Shown: positions 38,191 to 48,529, numbered from the stretch's first letter. The stretch: DNA of 64,000 nt from Kangiella sediminilitoris (GCF_001708405.1 NZ_CP012418.1:1950501-2014500), one strand, 5' to 3'. Made by a program: numbers and translations. Notes: generated from the sequence alone by a model not told the origin.

Positions 38191-38303
38191 GACAACCCTC
38201 TGCAAACTGTCTTGCCTAAGTTATTAATATAGACGTTCATGCGTGAAATTTTTGTTGAGCAAAAAGAAGTCTCGATTCCTACTGCCAGTGCTAATGTCTT
38301 GCC

Positions 38304-38972
38304 CTAATCAGCTTTAATCTCAAAGCCATCTTCCACGGCCTCTAAATTAGACCAACCTTTAATTTTAACGGCTTCGAAATCTTGTCTTATTTTGGGCTGC
38401 ATTAAGTCGGTAAAGGCGTCGGTGTTTTTAAAGCTGGGATCGAGCCACATCTCGAGATCTTTTTCGGGTAGCATCAGCGGCATGGCCTTTTGGTGAATAT
38501 CGGCGAGTTTTTTATGGCCTGGAATGGTGATCATCGAGGCGGAGTAAACGGGGTTGTCTTCGTCGCCCCAGTTTTTAAAAAGTCCGCCAAAATAGATGGG
38601 GCTGCCGTCGGCTGGTGTTAGTAGATGATAGACCTTGTTCATGCCTTCGACGAAACCACTGGCGGGAATAATACAGCGGGTTTCGCGGTAGGCTTTGGTA
38701 AAGGATTTCTTAAAGCCCTTCCCTTCGTACCAGCGGCTATTAAACGAGGTGTATTTGCTCGGTTTCCACTCGCCGTCCTTCTGCTCGAGCAGGAACTGCC
38801 ACATAGCTTTGGTGACCTGATTATTAAGACCTTTAGTGCCCTGCTCCGCGCTGTGAATGATTTGAATCGGGTGATAACACTTAAAGCTACCCAGTTCCAG
38901 TGGAACCTGTAGGTCGAGCTTCTGCTCAATCTTCTTGGCTGGCTTTTTAACTAACTCGATAAATCCGCACAT
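38304..38972 (-). CDS. yedK: Abasic-site sensor, HMCES/YedK (SRAP) family
   Basis: 222 residues. SRAP proteins crosslink to abasic sites in single-stranded DNA through the N-terminal Cys2, exposed after Met removal (MCGFIE here). The other family positions are visible: PASGFVEG with the active Glu and the IHQKAMPLML His. The usual MCGRF is MCGFI, a mild deviation. It is transcribed alone. Confidence 0.92.
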   Translation of the reverse strand: MCGFIELVKKPAKKIEQKLDLQVPLELGSFKCYHPIQIIHSAEQGTKGLNNQVTKAMWQFLLEQKDGEWKPSKYTSFNSRWYEGKGFKKSFTKAYRETRCIIPASGFVEGMNKVYHLLTPADGSPIYFGGLFKNWGDEDNPVYSASMITIPGHKKLADIHQKAMPLMLPEKDLEMWLDPSFKNTDAFTDLMQPKIRQDFEAVKIKGWSNLEAVEDGFEIKAD

Positions 38973-39030
38973 GATTCAATACTCCTTTATTGCTTCATAA
39001 TAGCTAAATTCGGCTATTATCCAAAGCATA

Positions 39031-39058
39031 AAAAAAGCCGCGCAGAGCACGGCTTTTA
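39031..39058. terminator. Bidirectional terminator between two minus-strand genes
   Basis: AAAAGCCG and CGGCTTTT flank a short central segment with further GC pairing; T runs lie on both sides. On the minus strand it ends the lipoprotein transcript (stop at 39077). Confidence 0.85.
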
Positions 39059-39076
39059 ATTTCGGGTATTTATTAT

Positions 39077-39901
39077 TTACTGTATGCTTTTCACTCGGTC
39101 ACTCAAGATCCATTGACTGTATTGCTGTCCGTCATGCTCGAATTTAACCTTAACGTAACTGAACGGATATCGAGACGGGTCGTTTACATTATCAGAATGA
39201 TAGTCTCCCAGCTCTTCAATTGTCGCCGTCATCCCTGATTCCATCTTCACTAGCATGCAACGCTTATCATCGATCATTTTCATAACCGCTTCTGGGTCTG
39301 CTTTTGCCATGATCTGCGCATAGCCAAGATCTTTCGCTGTTTTGCAGGAAAGGAAACCACCATTGGCATTGATGGTTAGTTCTTTGCCGATTAACGTATC
39401 GTACTGAGGATCATAAACCAAACCGATCCATCTTGGGTTATCAGTCATTACCCAGCCACGCTCAGACTTGGCTAAGTCATCAAATAATACTCGGTAATGT
39501 TTATCGCTTATTTGCACACGAAGATAAACGTCTGCTTCTGATGGGCTTTTTTCTGATTGCTTTACCTCAACGTCGACCAGCAAAGCATCATCCCAACCAC
39601 CATTCATTTTTCCATAAGCAATGATATCGTTTATGCCTTTTTTAACTTTTCTTTGGTTCTTTCTGGTTAAACGCTCTACATCTGCCGGAGTAGGATTTAC
39701 TTGCTCTTCTGATGTTTTATTACGTTCAGCAATCAACGCAAAATAATCATCTTTATTAGCAGTTAGATCTAACAGCTCTTCATCATTGTTTGATTTCAAA
39801 TGTGAGAAAACTGTTTCCCCAAAACTTTCAGGTGTGTTCCCGCCACAGGCAACCAATAGAAAGGGTATTAGCAACGCAACAGCGTAGCGAAATTTATACA
39901 T
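39077..39901 (-). CDS. Putative lipoprotein of unknown function
   Basis: 274 residues with a lipoprotein signal peptide ending LLVACGG (lipobox LVAC). The mature part is soluble, mixed alpha/beta, with DLTANKDDYFALIAERN and a C-terminal KVKFEHDGQQYSQWILSDR. No family recognised. Own terminator downstream, so monocistronic. Confidence 0.75.
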   Translation of the reverse strand: MYKFRYAVALLIPFLLVACGGNTPESFGETVFSHLKSNNDEELLDLTANKDDYFALIAERNKTSEEQVNPTPADVERLTRKNQRKVKKGINDIIAYGKMNGGWDDALLVDVEVKQSEKSPSEADVYLRVQISDKHYRVLFDDLAKSERGWVMTDNPRWIGLVYDPQYDTLIGKELTINANGGFLSCKTAKDLGYAQIMAKADPEAVMKMIDDKRCMLVKMESGMTATIEELGDYHSDNVNDPSRYPFSYVKVKFEHDGQQYSQWILSDRVKSIQ

Positions 39902-40112
39902 AGCAAGCCTCTATATCTTTTTATCATTAATAATTATTGGATTATATTTTTTTAGTCATCGATTAAACTTCGTGACTGGTTAATGAGTATAGATAAGCTC
40001 TTGATTTATAGCAAATTTATTAGAATTGCATTATCCCTTTAGGCTGTACGCTACAACGAGCAGCAGCGTACAAAGGGTTCTAGGACTCTGGGGTTCAGGA
40101 TGGAGACGGTCG

Positions 40113-41495
40113 TTAGATTTTACGCGCTCTGAATTTTTTACCTTTCATTTTGCCTTTGTTAAGAAGCTGTAGCGCCGTGTCAAGGACATCGGTTTTAACG
40201 GCGACGTAGGCCCAGCTGTTGGCGATCTGGATCTTACCGACGTCGTTGCCTTCGATGCGGTAGTCGGCGGTCAGCGCGCCGAGAATATCACCGGGGCGCA
40301 ATTTCTGTTTCTTGCCGCCGTCGATCTGAATGGTCGACATCGGTGCTTTATAGGTCGGCTCTTTGAGTAGCTTGGTATCTGGCAGACCTTGAGTGTCGAT
40401 TTCCTGTCCAATATATTCGGCGAGACGTTTCAGCTTGTGCTTTTCTTTATTGATCACAATCGAGCAGGCGTGGCCTTTATTGCCCGCACGCCCAGTACGG
40501 CCGATACGATGCACATGCACTTCCGGGTCGCTGGCGATATGGTAGTTAATCACCAAGTCCAGCGAGTCGATATCAAGTCCTCGGGCAGCGACGTCGGTGG
40601 CAACCATGATCGAGACACTGTTATTGGTAAAACGTACTAAGGCCTGATCACGTTCTTTCTGATCGAGATCGCCATGGAGCGCGAGGACGCTAAAGCCGTT
40701 ACTTTTTAAATACTGCGTCAGATCTTTAACGTGGCGCTTGGTGTTACAGAAAATCACGGTTGAGTCGGGGCGGTATTGTAAAAGCAACAATCGAACGGCG
40801 ACATCGCGTTCGCCTTCGTCATTAATTCGGTAGAACTCCTGTGCGATGCTTGAGCTGGTGTGCTGCTCTTTGGCCTGTATCAGGGTTGGCTCATACATGA
40901 CGCGTTCGGCGATGGCCTGAATCTCTTTAGGATAGGTCGCGCTGAATAATAGGGTCTGGCGCTGCCTTGGGATTTCTTCGACGATGTCGTCCATGGCGTC
41001 CTGAAAACCCATGTCCAGCATTCGGTCGGCTTCGTCCAGAACCAGCGTCGATACTGAGTCCAGATCGAGCGTCTGCTTCTCCAGATGGTCGAGGATACGG
41101 CCCGGCGTTCCGACGACGATATGCGCGCCATGTTTCAGCGAGTCCGCCTGTGGTCTCAGCGGCGTACCGCCACACAGCGTTAATATTTTTACGTTTGGGA
41201 TCGGTCGAGCCAGACGTCGAATTTCTTCCGCCACCTGCTCCGCGAGTTCTCGGGTAGGACACATCACCACCGACTGCACCGAAAAATCTTTCGGGTCGAG
41301 TTTCTGCAAAATTCCCAAACCAAAAACGGCAGTTTTACCCGAGCCGGTCTTGGCCTGGGCAATCACATCCTGCCCTGCCAGTACCTGCGGTAGTGCATCG
41401 GCCTGGATCGGCGTCATGCCCTCGAAACCTAATTCGGCGAGGTTGGTGATCAGCTCTTGCTGAAGTTCGAGCGTCGAAAATGGAGCATGACTCAT
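40113..41495 (-). CDS. dbpA: ATP-dependent RNA helicase DbpA
   Basis: DEAD-box helicase that binds hairpin 92 of 23S rRNA and acts in 50S assembly. 460 residues, like E. coli (457). Q motif GMTPIQADALP, Walker A AKTGSGKT (48-55), VLDEADRML, SATYP, and HRIGRTGRAG are intact. The C-terminal DbpA RNA-binding domain (KQKLRPGDILGALTAD...) distinguishes it from other DEAD proteins. ATG at 41495. Confidence 0.96.
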   Translation of the reverse strand: MSHAPFSTLELQQELITNLAELGFEGMTPIQADALPQVLAGQDVIAQAKTGSGKTAVFGLGILQKLDPKDFSVQSVVMCPTRELAEQVAEEIRRLARPIPNVKILTLCGGTPLRPQADSLKHGAHIVVGTPGRILDHLEKQTLDLDSVSTLVLDEADRMLDMGFQDAMDDIVEEIPRQRQTLLFSATYPKEIQAIAERVMYEPTLIQAKEQHTSSSIAQEFYRINDEGERDVAVRLLLLQYRPDSTVIFCNTKRHVKDLTQYLKSNGFSVLALHGDLDQKERDQALVRFTNNSVSIMVATDVAARGLDIDSLDLVINYHIASDPEVHVHRIGRTGRAGNKGHACSIVINKEKHKLKRLAEYIGQEIDTQGLPDTKLLKEPTYKAPMSTIQIDGGKKQKLRPGDILGALTADYRIEGNDVGKIQIANSWAYVAVKTDVLDTALQLLNKGKMKGKKFRARKI

Positions 41496-41766
41496 GATGT
41501 TATCCTGGTGGTTGTTTGGCTGTTCAGTACAGTCTGTACTTGCTGGCGTAAGAGCTGGATGATTCTTTCAGAACTGGATGGGTGTCAAACGGTTAGGCTG
41601 AGAAGCAGTCTCTGTTACTGGGTGAATTATATACAGGCTGGCAGCGATGTAAAAGCCTTATCTTGGCTCTTTATCCGTCGCTTCCTAAATCCCGTTGGTT
41701 TGATTAAAGTCATTGAGGATTCAGTTGTTCCCGTTACAATGACAGAAAGTTCCGGGGGGGGTGTAT

Positions 41767-42357
41767 ATGAAAAAAATTATGACCATACTGGCCATTATCG
41801 TTTTGATCGCCGCTGGCGGTTATTTCAGCTGGCAATATTACAAAGACGCTCAAGAACAATTATGGGAAGAAAAATCCGAGCTGGCTGCTAAAACCTTAAA
41901 ACCGATCAAAGAGTCTTTTAAGTCGACCCTAATGCAAGGGATGCAAAAAGGGGTTGTCGAAGCCGTTAACTACTGCAACCTCGAAGCGTCGGGAATAACC
42001 GAAAACCTCCCACAAGGCGTCGAAGTCGGCCGTACCAGCCATAAAGTTCGTAACCCACAAAATAAACCCGATCCCCTTCTGGAAGGACCGCTGAATTATT
42101 ATCTGGAGCTAGCCAAGGACGAGCAGCAAGGACGTCCTCAAATTACTCAGCTGCCTGACGACAGCTGGCTGTATGTCGAACCGATTTATGCGCAGCCGAT
42201 GTGTCTCGCCTGTCATGGCAAAAATATCAATCCCGCAGTTAAGGCTACGATTGATGCCAAATACCCGAAGGATGAAGCCACCGGTTTCGAGGATGGTGAC
42301 TTCCGCGGTATGTTCTGGATGAAATTTAAAGAGGATTTCGGGGAAAGCCAAATTTAA
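41767..42357 (+). CDS. DUF3365 haem-motif (CxxCH) anchored protein
   Basis: 196 residues. One N-terminal membrane anchor (IMTILAIIVLIAAGGYFSW) followed by a periplasmic domain of the DUF3365 (Tll0287-like) type, with a single haem c motif CLACH (146-150) in YAQPMCLACHGKN. Such domains often sense redox state or ligands as N-terminal parts of histidine kinases; here no output domain follows, so it may be a free-standing cytochrome-like or sensor protein. GTG at 41761 is a minor alternative start. Confidence 0.82.
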   Translation: MKKIMTILAIIVLIAAGGYFSWQYYKDAQEQLWEEKSELAAKTLKPIKESFKSTLMQGMQKGVVEAVNYCNLEASGITENLPQGVEVGRTSHKVRNPQNKPDPLLEGPLNYYLELAKDEQQGRPQITQLPDDSWLYVEPIYAQPMCLACHGKNINPAVKATIDAKYPKDEATGFEDGDFRGMFWMKFKEDFGESQI

Positions 42358-42570
42358 ATCAGCCAACAATGCAAATATGCATTAACTTATTGATATTTAT
42401 AACATTGCTCCAAGTCTCATTGTACAAAAAACGTACTAGACAGCGTTTTTTCTACGTTCTAATCTACAGATAAGGAATTTGATGGACCGCAGAAGGATAT
42501 CAGCGCCACCACTTATTCAATCCTATCTCTTTCCAAGCTGTTACCTTCGCACTGATAAAAGGAGCTTATC

Positions 42571-45450
42571 ATGTCGCATAACACAGGAACGGTGCAAAAT
42601 GTCGCACCAGCCATTGAAGTAGGGCCCGGCTCCGGGCAGCCCGCTGACTCAGGAACAACCTGGCTTCACGAATTTGCACACACCCCGGCACCGGGCGGTA
42701 CTAAGTTTTTGATGCTGCACTTTACCTCGGCGGACATACCGGCCGGCAACCGTCTGGAAGTGGATCTGGGTTATGGTACAGACACCTTCGATGAAAACTC
42801 AGGTGATGAATTCTGGACACGTCCCATTAACCATACGAAATTCCCGGGCGGTATTCCGATCCGCTACATTGCCGACGGCAGTCTCAGCGGTAGCGTCGAG
42901 TTAACTCAATATGGTCGTGGTGAGAGTCTTCCCGGCGACTCAGCAGGACAATCCAACAGTGATCCCTTTGTTCTCAGCGGGAGCTATTCTGAACCCACCT
43001 ACGACCCCTTCTGGTTTTGTAATACGCCACCGGAGTGGGAGAATGTCGAATGTGCGCCGCCGGCTGACATCAGGCGACAGGTCGCCCGAAGCTGCGGCAT
43101 GATTGTGACCATTCATGGTGACGAGGTATCGACCTGCTCAGTTACCCTGATTGGCCCCGATACAGTGATTACCGCTGGTCACTGTCTGGCCGATATCGAT
43201 AACGAATGGCCGACCAGTTCCGTAACGTTTGATTATCAGACGGATTGTGCGGGAAATGTCTCGGGTAGTTACAATCCCATATTCCACAAAGTTACAGGCT
43301 ATTTGAAGTATCGATGGTCCGATGGTTCAAATCTTGATTACGCTATTTTAAAAATTGATATCCCACCGGGCGGACTGGGCATTCCAGTAATACCCATGCG
43401 GAACAGTTTGCCTTCCATAGGAGAACAGATTTTTGGGATCCACCACCCCAATGGCGCCACTAAAAAGTTAGCGCCAAAACATACAAATATGGAAACAGTA
43501 AACAGCGTCAGCAGTACTGGGATTGGCGTCGATATCGACGTCAGCGGCGGCAGCTCGGGTTCCGGTTTATTCGATATGATGGGGCGTTATCTGGGCGTTT
43601 TATCTGCCGGTTCTAGCTGTAATCTTTATTACTCTCCGTCTGCCTCTGTACTGAATGATATCGCGACCACCCCGACACCGGCTCCCGATCAGGACATTAT
43701 GTTAGTGATTGATCGCTCCGGCTCCATGTCAGGCGACGCAGGTACGGGACAATCCAAGATGGACGAAGCTAAGGATTCCGCCTCGCTGTTTGTGCAGCTG
43801 GTGGAAGCTAATGTGGGACATCGTATGGGCCTGGTTTCATTTTCTACTGCCGCATCTATTGATGAAGGAATTGGTAATTTAAATGCCGGTAAGAAAAATC
43901 AGCTAATTGGACCCGCTCCCTACTCCGGCGGAGCCGTTGGCGATCTTACTCCTGACGGCTGGACCAGTATCGGTGATGGTATTGATAAGGCGCAGATCGA
44001 ATTAAGTGGAGGCACCAATGAACAGGCCATTCTACTATTAACCGACGGCCTGCAAAACACGCCGCCCATGATCGAGCAGGCGACTAACGATATCGGCGAC
44101 ACGGTAGTACATGCGATTGGATTTGGGACAGAGTCGAGTTTGAACGGTGGTTTGTTATCCGATCTGACTCAATCAACAGGGGGTGCCTATACCCGAGCCG
44201 GTGATGGTCTGGAATTGAAAAAATTCTTCGCGTTAGCCTTCGGGGATATTTTTGAATCGGGTACGTTAACAGACCCTACCTTTGAACTACCGCGAGATGC
44301 TAATGAAACAGATGCCATGACCTTTGAGGTCTGCGACGAAGAGTTAATTACCATAGTCGTTGGCTGGGATAGACGCGAAGGTCATCTTGATATTATTGCG
44401 AAGGCACCTAACGGGGATGTCATTACCGCGACGACTGAAAGCGTCGGAAGCAGCTTTGGACATACCTGGGCCTTTATCAAAATCCCTCTCCCTATTTCAG
44501 GACAAAGAGAAGGAACCTGGTCGGTATCTTTCAGAAGACCGAAAAGCAGTGGTGAGTTCTCAACCCCGCCAATTCATTTACGCTATTTTATGAATGTCAT
44601 CGCGGCTGGCGGTCCGGTTATCAAGCCGCTTAACATCAAGCGTCATTACTATACCGGGGAAAGTTTCACGCCATTGGTTCGCCTAAGTTATCCCGACGGT
44701 AAAAGCGTTCATCATGGACACGTTAAATTATCGGTCACCAAGCCAAGGGAGTCCTACGGAACTCTATTGACCAAGGCAGGACTGAAAGCGCCGAAGGAAA
44801 TTAAGGGCGACGTTATCCCACCGATTCAGGCAACGCTTCTACAAATGGAGGACGATCTTGGCTCACCACTTTTTCACTATGACGAAGAGTGGTATGAACT
44901 AAGTCAGGATCGTGAAGTAAATGGTAATTTCGAACATAACGGCCCCTGGGGCAAAAAGTTCGACAACCTCTTCACTCGCCCCGGGAATTACACTTTCCGC
45001 TGCGTTGGTGAGTATGGTCATGATTGCAAGGGAATGCGCGAAACATCCTGGTCAGTTTTTGTTTCGACCAGAGTCGACCCAGACGCCACAGGAAAAACTT
45101 TTATCATTACTGAGCTGGGCTCAGGAAAAATCAAGATAACGTTTAAGCCTCAGGACAGTCAGGGGAACTTACTAGGCCCCGGTCACGCCGATCAATTTAC
45201 GCTCACGGATATACCGGGAAGCAGCATCGTCGAGCCGGTAAAAGATAATCTCGACGGAAGCTACAGCGTCAATGTGCTGCACGATGACAGCAGTGGCGCT
45301 CAGCCGGGTATCGGCATCAACCAACCGGGGAGACCTACGGTAACCGTCACTCAGCCTACAGAAGCCAATTCTTCTGAAAGTAACAGCTGGTGGTTATGGT
45401 TAATCATCATCCTCCTGTTAGTTCTGCTTTTGATCAGCTTAGTCATCTAG
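42571..45450 (+). CDS. Trypsin-like protease fused to VWA domain, C-terminal membrane anchor
   Basis: 959 residues. Around 30-140: a beta domain. Around 165-365: a chymotrypsin-fold protease with triad His204 (ITAGHC), Asp256 (NLDYAIL) and Ser329 (GGSSGSGLFD), resembling lysyl endopeptidase-type S1 enzymes. Around 375-560: a VWA domain with intact MIDAS DRSGSMSG and LLTDGLQ. Then beta-rich Ig-like regions, and one C-terminal helix (WLWLIIILLLVLLLISLVI) as tail anchor. No N-terminal signal peptide is visible, which is odd for a protease with several Cys. The N-terminus begins directly at a plausible ATG with AAAAGGAG upstream. Function unknown. Confidence 0.85.
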   Translation: MSHNTGTVQNVAPAIEVGPGSGQPADSGTTWLHEFAHTPAPGGTKFLMLHFTSADIPAGNRLEVDLGYGTDTFDENSGDEFWTRPINHTKFPGGIPIRYIADGSLSGSVELTQYGRGESLPGDSAGQSNSDPFVLSGSYSEPTYDPFWFCNTPPEWENVECAPPADIRRQVARSCGMIVTIHGDEVSTCSVTLIGPDTVITAGHCLADIDNEWPTSSVTFDYQTDCAGNVSGSYNPIFHKVTGYLKYRWSDGSNLDYAILKIDIPPGGLGIPVIPMRNSLPSIGEQIFGIHHPNGATKKLAPKHTNMETVNSVSSTGIGVDIDVSGGSSGSGLFDMMGRYLGVLSAGSSCNLYYSPSASVLNDIATTPTPAPDQDIMLVIDRSGSMSGDAGTGQSKMDEAKDSASLFVQLVEANVGHRMGLVSFSTAASIDEGIGNLNAGKKNQLIGPAPYSGGAVGDLTPDGWTSIGDGIDKAQIELSGGTNEQAILLLTDGLQNTPPMIEQATNDIGDTVVHAIGFGTESSLNGGLLSDLTQSTGGAYTRAGDGLELKKFFALAFGDIFESGTLTDPTFELPRDANETDAMTFEVCDEELITIVVGWDRREGHLDIIAKAPNGDVITATTESVGSSFGHTWAFIKIPLPISGQREGTWSVSFRRPKSSGEFSTPPIHLRYFMNVIAAGGPVIKPLNIKRHYYTGESFTPLVRLSYPDGKSVHHGHVKLSVTKPRESYGTLLTKAGLKAPKEIKGDVIPPIQATLLQMEDDLGSPLFHYDEEWYELSQDREVNGNFEHNGPWGKKFDNLFTRPGNYTFRCVGEYGHDCKGMRETSWSVFVSTRVDPDATGKTFIITELGSGKIKITFKPQDSQGNLLGPGHADQFTLTDIPGSSIVEPVKDNLDGSYSVNVLHDDSSGAQPGIGINQPGRPTVTVTQPTEANSSESNSWWLWLIIILLLVLLLISLVI

Positions 45451-45457
45451 GCAAAAT

Positions 45458-45485
45458 CTCGGGCAAGGAAGACCCCTTGTCCGAG
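45458..45485. terminator. Stem-loop between convergent genes
   Basis: CTCGGGCAAGG (45458-45468) pairs with CCTTGTCCGAG (45475-45485) with one G-U pair and a 6-base loop; a short T run follows only on the minus strand. It probably terminates the VWA-protease and hydrolase transcripts, although T tracts are weak. Confidence 0.6.
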
Positions 45486-46703
45486 TTACTCTTCCAGCTC
45501 CTCAAGTTTTGTCTCAATAGCTACCTCTTTGTGCAAGGTCTGATGCACAGGGCAGCGGTCGGCAATCTCCAGTAGGCGCTGACGTTGGTCATCAGTGATA
45601 TCAGCTTCGATTCGAATACTACGCGTAAACTTATCGATCTTTACTTTTTTATCTTCACAGTCCTCACAGTCTTTAGCGTGAACTTTCCCGTGACTGACAT
45701 TGACCACGACATTGGATACGTCCAGCTCTTTATGTCGCGCGTACATGTTCAGGGTCATGGCGGTACAGGTACCGAGTGCCGCCGATAATAGATCATAAGG
45801 CGAAGGGCCCAGGTTGGTTCCTCCGACCTTCTCAGGTTCGTCAGCCAGCAGTTCATGCCCATTGGCATTAACGTAACTCAAAAATCCTTCAGCAGCTCTG
45901 CTGGCGACCACCACCTCTTCATTTTTTGATTCGAGTGACGGTAATTCTTTTGCATTAATATAACGTCGAGCCCAGCTGGCAAGAACGTGACCCGCATACA
46001 ACGAGTCTTTTTTATCACTGAGTAGATGATCGGCACTATCCAGCGTAATAAAACTTTTCGGATGGAGCGCTTTTTTATAAATGGTTTCGGCCTCGTCAAT
46101 GGGCACCACTTCATCCACTGGCGAGTGCATTACCATCAAGGCTTTGCGTAAACCGTGAATATCAATATCATGACTTTTAACGTCATCCACAAAATCCTGC
46201 TTAAAAGTAAACTGACGCCCCGCCAACTCGATGGTCACCTCGCCCTTTTCCTTCAACTTTTCAATCTCTGGCTCCAGCTGATGCAGCACATGTTCCGGCG
46301 ATGATGGAGAGGCAATCGTCGCGACTGCTTTGGCCGAAGGAATATCCTTTGCTGCGGCCAGAATTGCTGTTCCTCCGAGAGAATGCCCCACCAGAATTTG
46401 TGGAGCTTCATATTCAGCTTCCAGGAATTCAGCTGCATCAATCAGGTCATTGACGTCGGTACTAAAACTGGTGTCAGCAAATTCTCCTTTGCTGGCACCG
46501 AGGCCGGTAAAATCAAAGCGCAAGGTCGCGATGCCTTCGCTCGCCATGGCATCGGCGATATTCACCGCCGAGTTAATATTCTTAGTACAGGTAAAGCAGT
46601 GGGCAAATAAGGCATAAGCCACCGTGACAGTATGATCGGGTTTGTGCAAAACACCGGACAACTCAAACCCTTGGCGAGTTTTAAATGTGACTCTTTTCTG
46701 CAT
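45486..46703 (-). CDS. Alpha/beta hydrolase fused to OsmC domain
   Basis: 405 residues in two domains. The N-terminal alpha/beta hydrolase (about 1-250) has the nucleophile elbow GHSLGG and a late His in SADHLLSD. The C-terminal OsmC/Ohr domain (about 270-400) carries the Cys pair in GTCTAMTL and DRCPVHQ, typical of organic hydroperoxide resistance. This fusion is a known annotation class; substrate unknown. ATG at 46703 with TGGAG is preferred over TTG at 46715. Confidence 0.9.
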   Translation of the reverse strand: MQKRVTFKTRQGFELSGVLHKPDHTVTVAYALFAHCFTCTKNINSAVNIADAMASEGIATLRFDFTGLGASKGEFADTSFSTDVNDLIDAAEFLEAEYEAPQILVGHSLGGTAILAAAKDIPSAKAVATIASPSSPEHVLHQLEPEIEKLKEKGEVTIELAGRQFTFKQDFVDDVKSHDIDIHGLRKALMVMHSPVDEVVPIDEAETIYKKALHPKSFITLDSADHLLSDKKDSLYAGHVLASWARRYINAKELPSLESKNEEVVVASRAAEGFLSYVNANGHELLADEPEKVGGTNLGPSPYDLLSAALGTCTAMTLNMYARHKELDVSNVVVNVSHGKVHAKDCEDCEDKKVKIDKFTRSIRIEADITDDQRQRLLEIADRCPVHQTLHKEVAIETKLEELEE

Positions 46704-46783
46704 CGTTGACTCCAATCATTGGTGTACCATGTTTCATAACAATATTAGTAACAGTTTTCGTGCTTAATTACGAATCACTTTGG

Positions 46784-48529
46784 TTATGATTTATCCTGCA
46801 TTCCCAGCTCTTGTTTCAGTTTATGAATAAAAGCATCCACATCGCCTGTGTGAGTCAGATACTTGGCAATGGCAACCTTCTTGCCATTCGTTAATTCAGC
46901 TTGAACATTGTAGTAACTTTTATTTCCCACTGACATGTTAGTGCTGGAAGTAATGTCCGCTACTTCACTACGCGAAATTTTTGTTTTACTACCTGTTCCT
47001 AACATGCCATTTGCCACATGCAAAGCTCCAGATCCTACCGTCACTTCACTTTTATAAAGCATAAATTTCAGGCCAAAATAAAAAATCACAAACCCAAACA
47101 AGCAAAACATAATTAAGAAAATTATGGATGCATCACCAAAGTAAGAACCTATTCCAATAGCAGAGAAGATCAGACCGAATAGGACGGTGGATAAAGCAGC
47201 ACCTTTATGACGAAACGCAGGGAAAGTATAGCTTGTGCCCCAGTTGTTAACGCTTTCTACTATACCGAGCCTCGTCCAGTCACCAGCCATAGTTCCGTTT
47301 CCTGAGCCACTCGACGATTGTTTCGATGAGCTCATGAACAGGTCTTCTTCAGCGGGTTCGATAGCCTCTCGGTGCGCCACGTTAAATGCAGGAACCTCAT
47401 AATCAAGTTTGAGATCGACTCCCGGCTGCTTACGCTCCGCTCTGAATATCCACTCAATTTTATCGGAAGGATTTTTGCTATTGGACTGAGGCACCCCTTT
47501 TGGAATATCAAAAGAAAATTTTAGTCGGTGGCTGCCATCGTAGCGATTTTCAGCATAAGCTCTGCGATCGCTTTGCCAGATAATAGTGGTTCTGGTGGTT
47601 CGATTTTTACCGGTACCAGTTTGGTATTTGCGTTGACAGGTCAGGCTCAGCATCACTTCACCGTTACCTTCGATAGGGCCGTTGATCAGCAGTTCACCCG
47701 AAGTCGTACCACCGATAGCAAACGGCGTTTCTTCAACGATTAACTCCGAACTGCCGTATTTCTTGTGCCGTAAATACAAGGTGACTGCTGAGGACAATAA
47801 AATAATGCCGACCAGAGGAAACAGGAACACCAGCAGCTTGGCGGGTTCCTCCCTCAAACCGCCCTCATTCATCACGCCGATAACTGCGGGCACGCTTATT
47901 ACATTCCAGATGATTGAGAACACCAGCAAAAACCAGAAGCTTCGACTGGTGTTGCTTTTAAAATGATTGGTCTGCCACTCTTCTTTCCATAACCAGGGTT
48001 CTGCTTCATGCTCTGCCTGCAAAGCCTTCTGCTTATTTAGCTTACGACCAGAGCGCAAACTGGCAATAATGATGCCTAAACCAACACCACCAAACACCAG
48101 CAGAAAGATACTATGGAAACCTAACATGCCCCAGCGCATGGTGCGGTCTATGACCGCTTCCGAGGGATCTTCAGGATTAACGTAAGCTCTGATTGGGCGA
48201 TTCTGTTTCTTTGCGCTGTTCAGCTTGCGATAAAGATTTTTCTGGAAACCACCGATATTGTCCGTACCGCTGTAAAAGGACATTTGGTTCGATGTATAGG
48301 ACTGACCCTGATATTCATATTGGAAACGTCCTTCCACGCCGTAAGTCGTGCTACCTTCATCATCGGTCGATACGGTTTGCTCTACCGAAGACAATTCAAC
48401 CATTACCGGGCGCCACTCCTGAGAGCGCCAGACGTCATAGCTTTCGCTTACCCCTGATAAAAATATTCCGATGCCCGCAATAAAAAATATGGCGCCGAAC
48501 ACCGTTAAACAGCCCACTCCTTTTTTCAT
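46784..48529 (-). CDS. DUF3592 multi-pass membrane protein
   Basis: 581 residues. N-terminal helix (LTVFGAIFFIAGIGIFLSG), a DUF3592 beta domain (about 40-130, RFQYEYQGQSYTSNQMSFY), further membrane helices near 135-155, 195-250 and 435-490, and a soluble C-terminal part with a PH-like flavour. A middle region (about 275-375) is beta-rich. Function unknown. It is divergent from cfa. Confidence 0.7.
   Translation of the reverse strand: MKKGVGCLTVFGAIFFIAGIGIFLSGVSESYDVWRSQEWRPVMVELSSVEQTVSTDDEGSTTYGVEGRFQYEYQGQSYTSNQMSFYSGTDNIGGFQKNLYRKLNSAKKQNRPIRAYVNPEDPSEAVIDRTMRWGMLGFHSIFLLVFGGVGLGIIIASLRSGRKLNKQKALQAEHEAEPWLWKEEWQTNHFKSNTSRSFWFLLVFSIIWNVISVPAVIGVMNEGGLREEPAKLLVFLFPLVGIILLSSAVTLYLRHKKYGSSELIVEETPFAIGGTTSGELLINGPIEGNGEVMLSLTCQRKYQTGTGKNRTTRTTIIWQSDRRAYAENRYDGSHRLKFSFDIPKGVPQSNSKNPSDKIEWIFRAERKQPGVDLKLDYEVPAFNVAHREAIEPAEEDLFMSSSKQSSSGSGNGTMAGDWTRLGIVESVNNWGTSYTFPAFRHKGAALSTVLFGLIFSAIGIGSYFGDASIIFLIMFCLFGFVIFYFGLKFMLYKSEVTVGSGALHVANGMLGTGSKTKISRSEVADITSSTNMSVGNKSYYNVQAELTNGKKVAIAKYLTHTGDVDAFIHKLKQELGMQDKS

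Noticed and set aside
41457-41891. Plus-strand frame of 144 codons across the dbpA start and the DUF3365 gene
   Set aside because: It overlaps two well-supported genes in another frame and has no domain.
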